Shown: positions 1-12,400 of the stretch, one piece after another
Numbering within the stretch: position 1 is the first letter of the stretch
Layout of the letters: each line of letters begins with the position of its first letter
Program-made: the position numbers and the translations under genes
The notes under the pieces: model-generated
The model's database searches: none
What the model saw: only the letters and a program-made list of their open reading frames with translations
Told to the model about the DNA's origin: nothing
DNA from: Closterium sp. Naga37s-1
Taxonomy: Eukaryota; Streptophyta; Zygnematophyceae; Desmidiales; Closteriaceae
Reading direction: 5' to 3'
Assembly: GCA_947471745.1 (NCBI GenBank)
Contig: CANJKZ010000108.1
Location: 1,217,001 to 1,281,000 of the forward strand
DNA length: 64,000 bases

Positions 1-125
1 ATATTAGGATAGCAAATAGCACCGCATGGTGACCAATGGGAGGGCTCAGCAGTTTCTTCAGCCAGGGCGCATCCCCTCCCTCCCTTCCTACCCTACGTTC
101 CGCCGCCCCTCCACGGCACCACCAG

Positions 126-311
126 GACCTGTACCTCACGGTGGTGAGCAGCAGCTTCAACGGTCTCAAGGGCGAGCCGTCACCACCACAATCTTACTTC
201 CCTCCCCTCCCTCCCTCTCGCTTCTCCCTCACCTCCCTTCCCTTTCACCCCCTGCACCCCTCCCTCGCACCACCAGGACCTGTGCTTCACGGTGGTCAGC
301 AGTAGCTTGAC
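126..311 (+). repeat. Two degenerate copies of CBP80 exon 425..484
   Basis: Copies begin after a CACCACCAG acceptor at about 126 and 277 and read DLYLTVVSSSFNGLKGEP and DLCFTVVSSSLTA against DLCLTVVSRNFNALKGELLP of the presumed real exon. Each keeps an acceptor but loses the far end. The rest of 1-424 is C/T-rich intron. Confidence 0.75.
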
Positions 312-424
312 GGCAGCCCCCTTTTCCCCCTCCCTTCCCTCTCTCCCTTCCCTCTCGCCCTTCCCTCTCGCCCTTCTACCCTTCTCCCCCCCCTCCCCTC
401 CCCTCTCCTCCGCGGCACCACCAG

Positions 425-3400
425 GACCTGTGCCTCACGGTGGTCAGCCGCAACTTCAATGCCCTCAAGGGCGAACTGCTGCCAGTGAGACATGCCATGC
501 GCCATGAGCTTAGCCCATTGCACTCATATGCCATGCCATGTCGTGTCGTGTCGTGCTGGCCCGTGCCGTGCCATGACATGCCGTCCCGTGCTGTGCCATA
601 CCATGCTATCTCTCTGATTGCATCTGTCCACCCTGTTTCCATGCGCCTGCCGTCTTACTCGACTGCTCTCCGCTCCCACGTTCTGCTGCTGCCCCATGCT
701 GCTGTGCCTACCAGTCTTATTCCATTCCTATCGCTTGCTGTTAGCTCCACGCTGCCAATCCCCACCCCATGCTGCACCCCACCCATACGCCCACCCTCTC
801 AAGCTTCTAATGCAGTGTGCAGAGGACCTTCTCCAGAAGGCGCCCTTCACCAGCCAAGCACCTTGCTGCATGCACCTCACCCATCCGCCTTGCGCGTCCC
901 ATCCCATGCTCCCCACCAACCCCGTGCACCTCACCACATGCAGCTTCTAATGCAGTGTGCAGAGGACCTTCCCCAGAAGGCACCCTTCTACACCACTCTG
1001 GTACCTCCCCTCCTCCCCTCGCCCCCTCCCGTCTCCTCCTCGCTTTCCTCCTTTTCCCCCCCACCCCCCCTTTCTCGTTCTATCCTCTCCGCCTCCCCTT
1101 CCCCTCTCCGCCCCTCCTCCCCCCATTCAATCCTCTCCTCCTCCGCTCCTCCTCTTTCCACTCATTCCACTTCACTTCGCTACTCTCCCCTCCTCTCTCC
1201 TCAGCTCTTTTCGACTCTCTCCTGCTCGCCTCTCCTCCGTGCCTCTCTCCTTCGCCTCACTCTGCTTCTCTTCTCCAAAGATCACCATTTTTCTCCGTCC
1301 CTCCCTTCATCTCAAGAGCCTACCAGCGCGCGCACCCCCTCATCACCGTTTAGCGTCGCTGCCCAATGTGGGCTACGTGGAGTCTAAGGGCCTTCACAGT
1401 CTAAGTATGTGAGGTGACTTTTGAGTCGACTCAAAAGTCACCTCGCCCCCTCATCACCACCGTTGAGAGTCGCTGCTGAATGTGGGCTACGTTGAGTCAA
1501 GGGCCTTCACAAACTAAGTATATGGATCTTCACTTCCTCTTGTCCGCCCTCAATCCCCTTTCCCCCCACCCCTCTCTTTCCTTCCACTTCCCTTTTTCCT
1601 TACAACCCCTCCAGGTGTCGCTGCTCAATGTGGATTACGAGGAGTTTGGGGCGTCTGTGGTGGAGCACGTTATGGCAGGCTTACAGGTGGGTTGTGTGCG
1701 GTGCTGTGTGATAATGTGTGATTTGTGCTGTGCTGTGCTGTGCTGTGCTGTGCTGTGTAGTGTGATGTGATGTGATGTGATGTGATGTGATGTGATGTGA
1801 TGTGATGTGATGTGATGTGATGTGATGTGATGTGATGTGATGTGTGATACGCGATATGTGCAGTATGCTGTTGGTGGTGCTGCATGGTGCTGTGTGGTGC
1901 TGTGTGTGTGGTGCCGTCCTGTGTGTATCTATTCTGTGTTCTAGCTCCCTTCCCTCTTCCCGTGTGTGCCAAATGTCAAAACAGCACAGCAGAGACATCA
2001 TGCAACCACAGTGTGTATGAGTGTCGTACTAGCTGCACTCCCTGCCCCTCTCACTTCATTTCAAGTGCGCCCCCCTCTCCCCCGTGCTGTGTGCCTGGCC
2101 CCAAGCAGGCGGCCTTTGAAACCGGCGAGTGCAACAAAATGCGCATTCTGCTGCGCCTTCTGGCGCTGCTGGTATGAACACCCCTCCTTCCCCTCACTTC
2201 CTCCCCTTTTTTGTCGCGCCTGCTAGTGCTGCTGGTATGACCCCCCCCCCCCTATCCCCTGCCTCCCACTTTTTTGTTGTGCCTGCTCGCGCTGCTGGTA
2301 TGAACCCGCCCCCTTCTCTCTCCTTTCCTCCCCTTTTTGCTGCGCCTGATTGCACTGCTGGTACGACCAACCCCCCTCCCTCCTCCCTTTTTCGTCGCAC
2401 CTACTTGCACTGCTGGTATGACCCCCCCCCCTTCCCCTTCCCTCCTCCCTTGTTTGTTGCACCTGCATGCGCTACCGCATCTACCTGCTGGTACAACTCC
2501 TTCCTTCCCCTCTCATCTCGGCTTGCTGCTACCAGTAGCCTACCGAAGTCTGACGTGCTGCAAGCTTTGCCTCTCTCCATCTTCACTCGTCCCCCTTCCA
2601 CCTCCCTTCATACATGCCTGCTCCCATCCCTGTCTTTAACCTCTTTCCGTTTTACTAACTTCCATTGCCTTCTCTTCCTTTTCCCTCTCCTTTTGTTTCT
2701 CCCTTTTCCCTCTTTCCCTCTTTCCTCTCTCCCACTCCCTCTTCCCCGTTTCTCTCAGTCTGTGGCGGCAGTAGTGCCAGAGTCTGAGGTGTTGCAAGTT
2801 TTGTCTCTTCTGGTCGACACCGCCACCTCGCACCTCGACCCGACAGCTGGCGGGAATCCTAACTGGCAGCCGCGGGCGGACTTCTTTGTCTTTTGTGTGC
2901 TTGCATGCCTTCCCTTTGCAGCTCAGGACTGGCACGAGGTGCGTGTGTAATAAATCTAGTTTTTTGTCTTCCTGCCTCTTGCCTCTTGTCTTGTCCCCCT
3001 TTTTGCGTGCCGTACCTGCCTTCACTTCACTCCTTTTTCCTCTTGCCTCTCGTCCTCCCCTCTTTAGTATCACCGTGTGTGATGGAATCTCTCCCCCTTT
3101 CTCCCTCTCCAGTCACACCCGGACGAACTAGCCAGCCTGCTAGCGGCAGTGCAGGGTTACATGGAAGCCCGCTCGCCCCTCGTCTTCCCCGCACTGGCTG
3201 TCTTCGAGCCACAGCCCACCGACACCACGCCGCCACAGGTGGGTTCTTCAGGAGCGACACTTCTCAAAAGCTTGGCATGCATTGACTGGCGGAACGTCTT
3301 TGTGGCAGCACGCTGGCACAGGCCGTTCACAGTCCTTGGCTGTCACGTCACAGTGCCTTCTATCTTCCAATGGAGTGCCAAAGCCGGGTAATTGAATCGC

Positions 3401-6400
3401 AAATGAGCCCCTCGTCCTTCCTCACCCCTGCCTTCCCTCCTCCCTCCGCCCCTCCCTCCTCTCCTCCTGCCCACCTCTTCCCCCCTCCTTCCCCATTCTG
3501 GCCTCCACTGAACCCTTGTTTCTTACCAAACACTGAAGAAATAAACCATGTGTCAATCCATGTGCGCTCTTTATTCCTATGTGCGCTCCACGTGCCTCTC
3601 TGCACGCGCTTTTCCAGGACTATTTGGAGGAACTGTGGGATCGCATCAAAGCATGCAAGGAAGATTCCTGGAAGGCGGAAAGTGGTACGCAAACTCAGAG
3701 CGCTACGCTATGAAAGAATCTCAAGTGTTCACATTATGCTATATTCTAACACGCTAATGATCCTGTATGCCTGGTATGGAGTAGCTGCATCTGCATGCTC
3801 AACAACTCATCATCGTCTTTTTCCCTCTTTTTTTTTTGTCGAATTCTCAAAAGCGATGTCAACGTGGCAGTCATGTGATAAAAGTAAGTTTCTGAGACGT
3901 CTCAAAAACAACGTGCCAGTCGTGGAAAGGCTCTCCTCTTCCATGCGCCAGCCTCTCACCCTCTTCACTGCACCCTCCTTTTCCGTTTCCCCCTTCCTGA
4001 CTCCCCGCTCTCCTTTTCCCACGCTCGCAGTGCCTCGCCCCCTCGTGGCAGTGAAGGATTGGCTCTCCTCATCTGTACCATACGGCTACTCCACCCCCTC
4101 TGCACCCTCTGCACCCTCTGTTCCCATTTTCCCTTCCGCTTTCCCACTCCCCCCTGCCATTTCCCCACGCTCACAGTAACTCGCCCCCATATGGCAGTGA
4201 AGGACAGGCTCTCTCCTTCTATACCATACACCACCCTCTCACCCCTACCACCCTCCTTCTCCTCCCCCTAACTCTTCCTCCGTACCCCTTCCCGCTTCCC
4301 CTTCTCCTCTCACAGTGCCCCGCCCCCACGTGGCAGTCAAGGAAAGGCTCTCCTCTTCCATGCGCCACCCCATCGGTCTCTTCACTCCCCCGCCGCCGCC
4401 CCCTGCTGCCGCCCAACTCGACGCTGATGCTGACATGGACGAGGGCGACGACGAGCACAAGCAGACAAGAGCCGCCGCCCGGCAGCGGTTCGAGGCGCTT
4501 CAACAGTTCCCGCCCCGGATTGGCCGGCTGAAGCTGTTTCCGCCTGCCAAGACCGACGCTGTGAGCACTCTTCCTCGCCTTTCCTCTCTCTTATACCCTG
4601 CGGGAATGTAGCGTCACACATTTTGAGCATCCCACGTTGACTGGTAAGATTGTGTGAAGGCGGGGGTAAGATTCTGGGACAAACTTGAATCGTTTAACGA
4701 TGTCATTAACAATTCCGTGTAATGTGCCCCTGTCTCCTTTCCTCTCCCCCGCACCAGACAATGTCACCCATCGACCGCTTCGTGGTGCAGGAGTATCTCC
4801 TCGACGTGCTCTTCTACATGAACGGCAGGTGGGTGTATGCATGCGAGGGAGTGGTGGCAGGTGTCATGCTCGTGCAATGAAGGGTGGGGCTGTGCTCCTA
4901 GTGCCAACAGCTATAGATCGCTGTGTGGTGCAGGAGTATCTGCTGGACGTGCTCTTCTACATGAACGGCAGGTGGGTGTGAGGCACATGCTCATGCACTG
5001 TAGGGCGGGGTTGTGTGCCTAGTGATCCACCACAAGTTCGCTTTGTGGTGCAGGAGCATCTGCTGGACGTGCTCTTCTACATGAACGGCAGGTGGGTGTG
5101 AGGCACATGCTCATGCGCTGAATGGTGGGGTTGTGTGCCTAGCGATCGACCACTAGGTTGCATTGTGGTGCAGGAGTATCTCCTGGACGTGCTCTTTTAC
5201 ATGAACGGCAGGTGGGAGCGAGCGTGGTGTGATGTGAGCGGCATTCGTGGGCTCATCATCCCACCTCATTATCTTGCTATCACCCCCATCACCACCATCA
5301 CCCCCATCACCCCCATCACCCCCATCACCACCATCACCACCATCACGCCCACCCCCACCACCTGTCTCCAGGAGCGTGCAAGCTACCTGGTGGGCATGCT
5401 ATCTCATCTCATCTCATTGTCCTGCTGTTCCCGCCAACCTTAATACTCCCACCACCCCCACCATTCCCACCATTCCCACCACCAGTCGCAAGGAGTGTGC
5501 GAGCTACTTGGTGGGCGTGTCAGTTGTGTGATTCCTAGTTAGGATCATCATGCGATCTGATTATCTTGCTGTCCCCATCAACCCCATCACCCCCATCAAC
5601 CCCATCAACCCCATCACCCCCATCAACCCCATCACCCCCATCACCCCCATCACCCTTGCATCCCTCACACCAGTCGCAAGGAGTGTGCGAGCTACCTGGT
5701 GGGCCTGCTACCTCATCTCATCTCATTGTGCGATTGTTCCCAACTTCCCACCACCCCTAATACCCCCACCACTCCCATCATCCCTACAACCCCTCACACC
5801 AGTCGCAAGGAGTGTGCGAGCTACCTGGTGGGCCTGCCAGTGCCCTTTCGCTACGAATACGTCATGGCGGAAACTGTCTTCTCCCAGGTGAAAACCACAG
5901 AGACATGCCTTCTGTCAGGTGAAAATCGCAGAGAAATGGCTCTGTCCAGGTGCAATCTACTGAGGCATCTGCATGTCAAACAGGGGCATATTTCCATCCA
6001 AGTTCTAGGCATACAGTCACACTAAATTTCCGTCTGCCTCTCTGCCTCTGTCCCCCACTTCATTCCTCTCTCTTTCCCGTGCCGTGCTCCCCGCTTTCCC
6101 TCTTGCCCTGTCCAGTTGCTGCTGCTTCCCCAGTCGCCTTTCCGCCCCATCTACTACACAATCGTCCTCGTTGACCTCTGCAAGGTGCGTTGACCTCTGC
6201 AAGGTGCGTTGACTCGGTTGACCTCTGCAAGATGACTCCCGTGCTGATCCTGCTGTGTGTCTTGAAGGCCTCAGTCAACCTTCTCAGGCTCTCCCAGGCG
6301 CCTTCCCTGCGGTGCTGGCAGAGGCGCTGAGGATTCTTTTCCCCATTGCAACCCTTCCACTGCACAGGTTGCTAAGCTGTCCTCCCTCCATTCCCCACTC

Positions 6401-9400
6401 CCCCACTCCCCAACACATTCCTCCCATGCCCCCATCCCTGTTCCCTCCCAGGCACCTTCCCTGCGGTGCTGGCAGGGGCGGCGAGGGCTCTCGTCCACAC
6501 AGCTGCACCATCATCACTCCTCCGCGACCCACGCCCCTTCTTTCCCCACCATCCCTCCCCATCCGTTCTCCATCCCCCCACTACCAACTTCTCTCTCAGG
6601 CCCTCCCCGGCGCCTTCCCAGCGGTGCTGGCAGGGGCAGTGAGGGCGTTGTTCTCCCGGGCGGCAATCATGGACGTGGAGTGCAGGACACGTGTCATCCA
6701 GTGGTTGGCCCACCATCTGTGAGTCCTTGTCGGCATGTCTGCCTCCCACTGGCATCTCAAGCCAACCTCGAGTGTCTGTCCATCATGCTGCTACGTCTCC
6801 TCGTAACTGGTAATTTCGAAAGTCAGGTCGACCTGTATGTCTGCCGCCCGACCAGGTCCAACTTTCCATTGAGGCGCCTCACAATCGTTGTTTCTTTCTT
6901 CTTGTCCTGTGGCCGCCCGCCTGCCCAGGTCCAACTTTGCGTTTGTGTGGCCATGGGCGGCGTGGGCGGCGGTGGCACGGCAGCCGGAGTGGGCCCCACA
7001 GAGAGTGTTTGTATCGGAGGTGCTGGAGAGGGAGATCCGCCTCTCATACTACGACAAGATCAGAGAGGTGTGTGGCATACAGTGCAGGTAAACTGTGTTG
7101 TGTGAACAAGGGATGAGAGGTGCGCATGCCTGTGCACTGTTTCTCACATGGGCCCATGGGTGTCAAGTGGGTGGGCCCCACAGAGAGTGTTTGTGTCGGA
7201 GGTGCTGGAGAGGGCTTTTGAGTCGACTCGAGCGCAACCCGACAACCGCTCTCGCCCCTTCCCTCCTCGTCCCTCGTTCCCTCCCTCCTGCCCTGCCATG
7301 CCTCTCTTTTCCACATTCCCTCGGAAGCACCGAGTGGAGCAGCTGCTGCCCCCCAAGCCGGAATCATTCTTCAAGTTGAAGCGCAACCGAGCAACCACTA
7401 TTTTCTTTTCCCTCTTGCCCCTCTCCTCCTGCTCCCCTCGTCCCAGTCCCTGGGCAGCACGGAGATGGAGCAGCTGCTGCCTCCCAAGCCGGAACCCGTG
7501 TTTAAGTTCAAGCGCAACCGCGCCGCGGGGCCGGGGAGACTGCTGGCGCCCGCAGAGGGCGAGGGGGAGGGGGAGGGGCGCGGGGGTAAGGAGGGCGGGG
7601 GGGAAGGGGAGAAAAAGGAGGAGAAGGCAGGGGAGGGAGAAGGGGACCGAGACACGAAGGAGGGGGGCGAGGGGGAGGGCGGGGAAGGGGCCAAAGACGA
7701 GGGAAAAGACGAGGGAAAGGACGGGGGGAAAGGCGCAGTGCAGCAGTATGGAGAGGGGGTGGATGCAGCAGCAGTGGAGGTAGCAGAAGAGCTGATAGTG
7801 ATGGTGCGCACAAAGCGGGCGGGGAAGGAGGTGGCGGTGTGGGTGGAGGAGCAGGCGGTGGGCAAGGTGGGCGGGGACAGGGGCCGCGCTCTAGACGTGG
7901 TGGCACAGACACTGCTGGTGCTGGGGTCCAAGAGCATTACCCATGCCGTCACTGTTCTTGAGAGATACGGGCTGGCCTTACAGCTGCTGGCACCTGACCA
8001 GGTAAGCCGGCCAAGTTGGCAAGGGGCTGATAGTGATGGTGCGGGGCTGCTTGTGTTATTTCTTAGAGGTAGCAGAGGAGCTGATAGTGATGGTGAGGAC
8101 GAAGCGGGCGGGCAAGGAGGTGGCGGCGTGGGTGGAGGAGCAGGCAGTGGGGAAGGTGGGCGGGGACAGGGGGAGGGTGCTGGATGTGGTGGCACAGACG
8201 CTGCTGGTGCTGGGGTCAAAGAGCATCACTCACGCGGTTACCGTGCTGGAGAGATATGGGCTGGCGCTTCAGCTGCTGGCACCTGATCAGGTAAGCCAGC
8301 TGAGCCGGCAGAGGAGTCGACAGAGACTAGAGAGGGGCAGGGCGCTGGATGTGGTGGCACAGACGCTGCTGGTGCTGGGGTCCAAGAGCATCACGCATGC
8401 GGTTACCGTGCTGGAGATACGGGCTTGCACTGCAATTATTGGGGCCTGACCAGGTGAGTGTGGGCCTCAGGTGTTCACACAGACGCTGCTGGTGCTGGGG
8501 TCCAAGAGCATCACTCACGCGGTGACTGTTCTTGAGAGATACGGGCTTGCACTGCAGCTGCTCGCACCTGATCAGGTGAGTCTTTTCCTGCGCGCCTAGA
8601 TACGGGGCAGGCCGCTGGACGTGGTGGCACAGACGCTGCTGGTGGATGGGCAAGCGCCTGACTGGATGGGCAAGGTGGGCAAGGTGGGCAAGGTGGGCAA
8701 GGTGGGCAAGGTGGGCAAGGTGGGCGGGGACAAGGGCCGCGCGCTAGACGTGGTGGCGCAGACGCTGCTGGTGGGGGGAGCAAGCACCTGATGGGTGGGG
8801 AAGGTGGGCGGGGACAAGGGCCGCGCGCGCTCTGGACGTGGTGGCACAGATGCTGCGTGGATCGAAGAGCATCACCCATGCAGTTACCGTGCTGGAGAGT
8901 TAAGGGCTGTCTTTGCAGCCGGTTCCGATCGCATGTGAGATGGCATCATGGACCCACAATCCCGCTGCCCACTACCCCTGCTCTGCTCTCCAACCCCCCT
9001 CCCCCCCCCCCCCACCTTCCCAACAGCCCTCCCAGGTGCAGCTGCTGCACAGCATCTGGGCCGTGTGGGCCAACGCCCCTCAGGTGGCATCGTTTACGGC
9101 CCACTTCAATGTTGAGAGCACACTCCTTTCCCCTAAACCCTGATCACACCCCCCCTCTACTCTCACCCTCCCCACCCCACCACAGCCCTCGCAGGTGCAG
9201 CTGCTGCACAGCATATGGACGGTGTGGGCCAACGCCCCTCAGATGGCAGCAGTGGTGGTGGATCGCTGCCTCGGCTTCCGCCTCGTCTCACCGCTTGCTC
9301 TGTTGGATTGGTGCTTCCTCCCCGCCCATTACGAGCTCTACCACACGTCTGAGCGCATCTGGGAGGTGAGTGTTCTTGTCGTATGCGCCTCAATCAAAGC

Positions 9401-12400
9401 CCCTCTCAGATGGCGGCAGTGGTGGTGGATCGCTGCCTCGGCTTCCGCCTCGTCTCACCGCTTGCTCTGTTGGATTGGTGCTTCCTCCCCGCCCATTACG
9501 AGCTCTACCACACGTCTGAGCGCATCTGGGAGGTGAGTGTTCTTGTCGTATGCGCCTCAATCAAAGCCCCTCTCAGATGGCGGCAGTGGTGGTGGATCGC
9601 TGCCTCGGCTTCCGCCTCGTCTCACCGCTTGCTCTGTTGGATTGGTGCTTCCTCCCCGCCCATTACGAGCTCTACCACACGTCTGAGAGCATCTGGGAGG
9701 TGAGTGTTCTTGTCGTATGCGCCTCAATCAAAGCCCCTCTCAGATGGCGGCAGTGGTGGTGGATCGCTGCCTTGGCTTCCGCCTTGTTTCCCCTATTGCT
9801 CTGCTCGACTGGTGCTTCCTCCCCGCACATTACGAGCTCTACCACACGTCCGAGCGCATCTGGGAGGTGAGCGGGCGTTTGAGAAGTGAGTGATTCGAGC
9901 AGCAGTGGAGTGGAGTGGAGTGGAGTGGAGTGGGGTGGGGTGGGGTGGGGTGGGGTGGAGTAGAGTGCTTGTGCTGCTGCAGCTGCACTGCTGCATTCTC
10001 ACTTCCACTTGCGACCCCGGACGCACACACGAGCTGCCCCTTCTCCCTTCCCCCTCATTCCGTTTTCAACCCCCCCCCCTATTATTTTCCCTTTCAACCT
10101 TCCCCTTTCCACTTCTTCTTCCCATTCCTTCAACTCGTCTTCTCCCAAAATCAGATTCTCCGCACCGCCGTGTCAAAGGCCGCCAACCGCCTGCGCCACG
10201 TCAGCGCTGAGGTGGCGGCGCTTGAGAGGGCGTCGGCTGTGGCAGCGGCAGCTGCCAGCAAGGCGCGCAGCGAATGGGAGGCTACCACGTTGGCAGTGGA
10301 GGAGGCTGAGGGAGAGGAGGCGAAAACACAGGCTGCAAGCAAAGCTGAATGGGCCAAGGTGGGTGGACTGTGGGGTGCGGATGCGGTACGGATAGGTGGG
10401 AAAAGGTGCGGTAGAGTGTGGGGGTGTGAGGCGTCTCAAGGATCCCACAGCTGAATGGGCCAATGTGGGGATTGTGTGGGTGGGGAGTGGGAGTAAATGC
10501 GGACTAAAGTAGCACTGAGGAGAAAGATTGAGTCAAGGCACAGTAGCAGGCAGAGGCGGCAGCAGCAGCGCCACTTGCTCTACCTTTCTTTTCACCTCCT
10601 TTGTTGCTTGCTGTCGCCACACTCACTCACCTCCCCTCTCTACTGTCATTCCCTCTCCCACTCTGCCTCTCCGCCTGGCTTCTTGTTTCTTTCAGCATCG
10701 GAGCAGCAAGACACAGGAGGAGGCAGAGGCGGCAGCAGCAGCACCTCTTGTTCTGTCATTCCCACACTTGCTCCCTCCCCACGTGTTCCCCCTTTCCCAC
10801 TGCCTGTATTCAGCATCGGAGCAGCAAGACACAGGAGGAGGCAGAGGCGGCAGCAGCAGCGGTGGAGGGCAAAGAGAGGATGAGGCGAGAGGCCGAGGAG
10901 GAGGAGCAGGTGAGAGGAGAGCAGTGCAGATGGGTTTGATTCTGTAGTGGTGGGTGATTGATTGGGCAGAAACAGCAGCAGCAGGAGAGAGTAATGAGAA
11001 GAGGTTAGGAGTGGATGAGAGAGAGGTGGAGGAGGGGGAGGAGATGAAAGGAGAGGGGAGAATGAGAGTGGGAGAAGGGGTTGGAAACTCAGAAAGGTGA
11101 AAAAACAGACGTGGGTGGAGGTGAAAGTATCCATTGGGGCTGGAAAGAAGAGTATAGACCTGCTGCCAGAAGAAAGAAGAGTATAGACCTGCTGCCCCCC
11201 CCCCCCTTCTTCTTCTCCTTCGTCCATGTCATGTTTGCTGCTCCACTTCTTATTCGCGTGCTCCTCATTCCTCTGTTGCTCATTGCTCCCGCCTCCCCAC
11301 CTCCCCCTCCTTCCCTTCCCCCCCCCCTCCTCCCCTTCCTGCCGCCGGGCCCTGTTCATCGCTCTGCTGCTTCACTTTGCCACGGCTGTCAGCAACAGGC
11401 AGGCTGCTGCGGCCAAGGCAGCACCTTGAATTGAATCATGCTTCCTTTGCTCCCATTACCTCCATCCCTACTCCCCTCCTCTCCCATTACTCCCATACCT
11501 GCTCCCCTCCTCTCCCCAGGCCCTGTTCATTGCTCTTTTGCTGCACTTTGCCACGGCCGTCAGCAACAGGCGGGCTGCTGTGGTAAAGGCAGCACTGTGA
11601 CTCATGCGTCCCTTCCCCCTCCCTTGTCCCTTCCTCCCATCTCTCCATCTCTCCATCTCTCCATCTCTCCCCCTCCCCAGGCCCTGTTCATTGCTCAGTT
11701 GCTTCACTTTGCTACGGCTGTGAGAAACAGGCGGGCTGCTGTAGCCGAGGCAGCAGCGCAGGAGGAGGAGGAGGAAGAGGCGAGGAGGGTGAAAGAGGAG
11801 CCAATGGAGGAGGAGGAGGGGGACGATGCAGGGATTGATGGGGAGGAGGGCGGGGATGGGGGCAGTGACAGGTGAGGGCAGATAAGAGGGGGCGTCTCTG
11901 GGCTACAGGGAGTCACAGATTCCTTTCCCTTTCCCTTCCTTCTGTTCGAGAAAGTTTCCTTTCTCATTTGCCTTCTTTGCCCTCTCTTCAATGTCTGTCT
12001 GCTGCGGTGGGTCCAGGAGGCTGGCAGGGCGGAGGAAGAGGGAGGAGGAGCGTCGGAAGGAGGAGGAGGAGCGGGGGCACAAGAGGCGCCTCAAGGCTGC
12101 GGGGGAGAAGGAGTGGATGCGCTGTGTGCTCGGGCACATGCGCTCGCTGTGCCGCTACCACAGCCCGCAGGTGAGATGCTACAGCCAGCACGTCTCTTAG
12201 GAGGAGAGGAGGAAGGAGGAGGAGGAGCGGGGGCACAAGAGGCGGCTCAAGGCTGCGGGGGAGAAGGAGTGGATGCGCTGTGTGCTGGGGCACTTGCGCT
12301 CGCTGTGCCGCTACCACAGCCCTCAGGTGTGTTAGGTTGGGTGTAGCAGGTGAGTGTAGCAGGTGAGTGCAGGGGAGTGCGACTTGACTCAAAAGAAGTG

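Noticed and set aside
26-310. Start of CBP80 at the ATG near position 26
   Set aside because: Residues after it are C/T-tract translations; the family N-terminus is not there, so the true start is left of the window.
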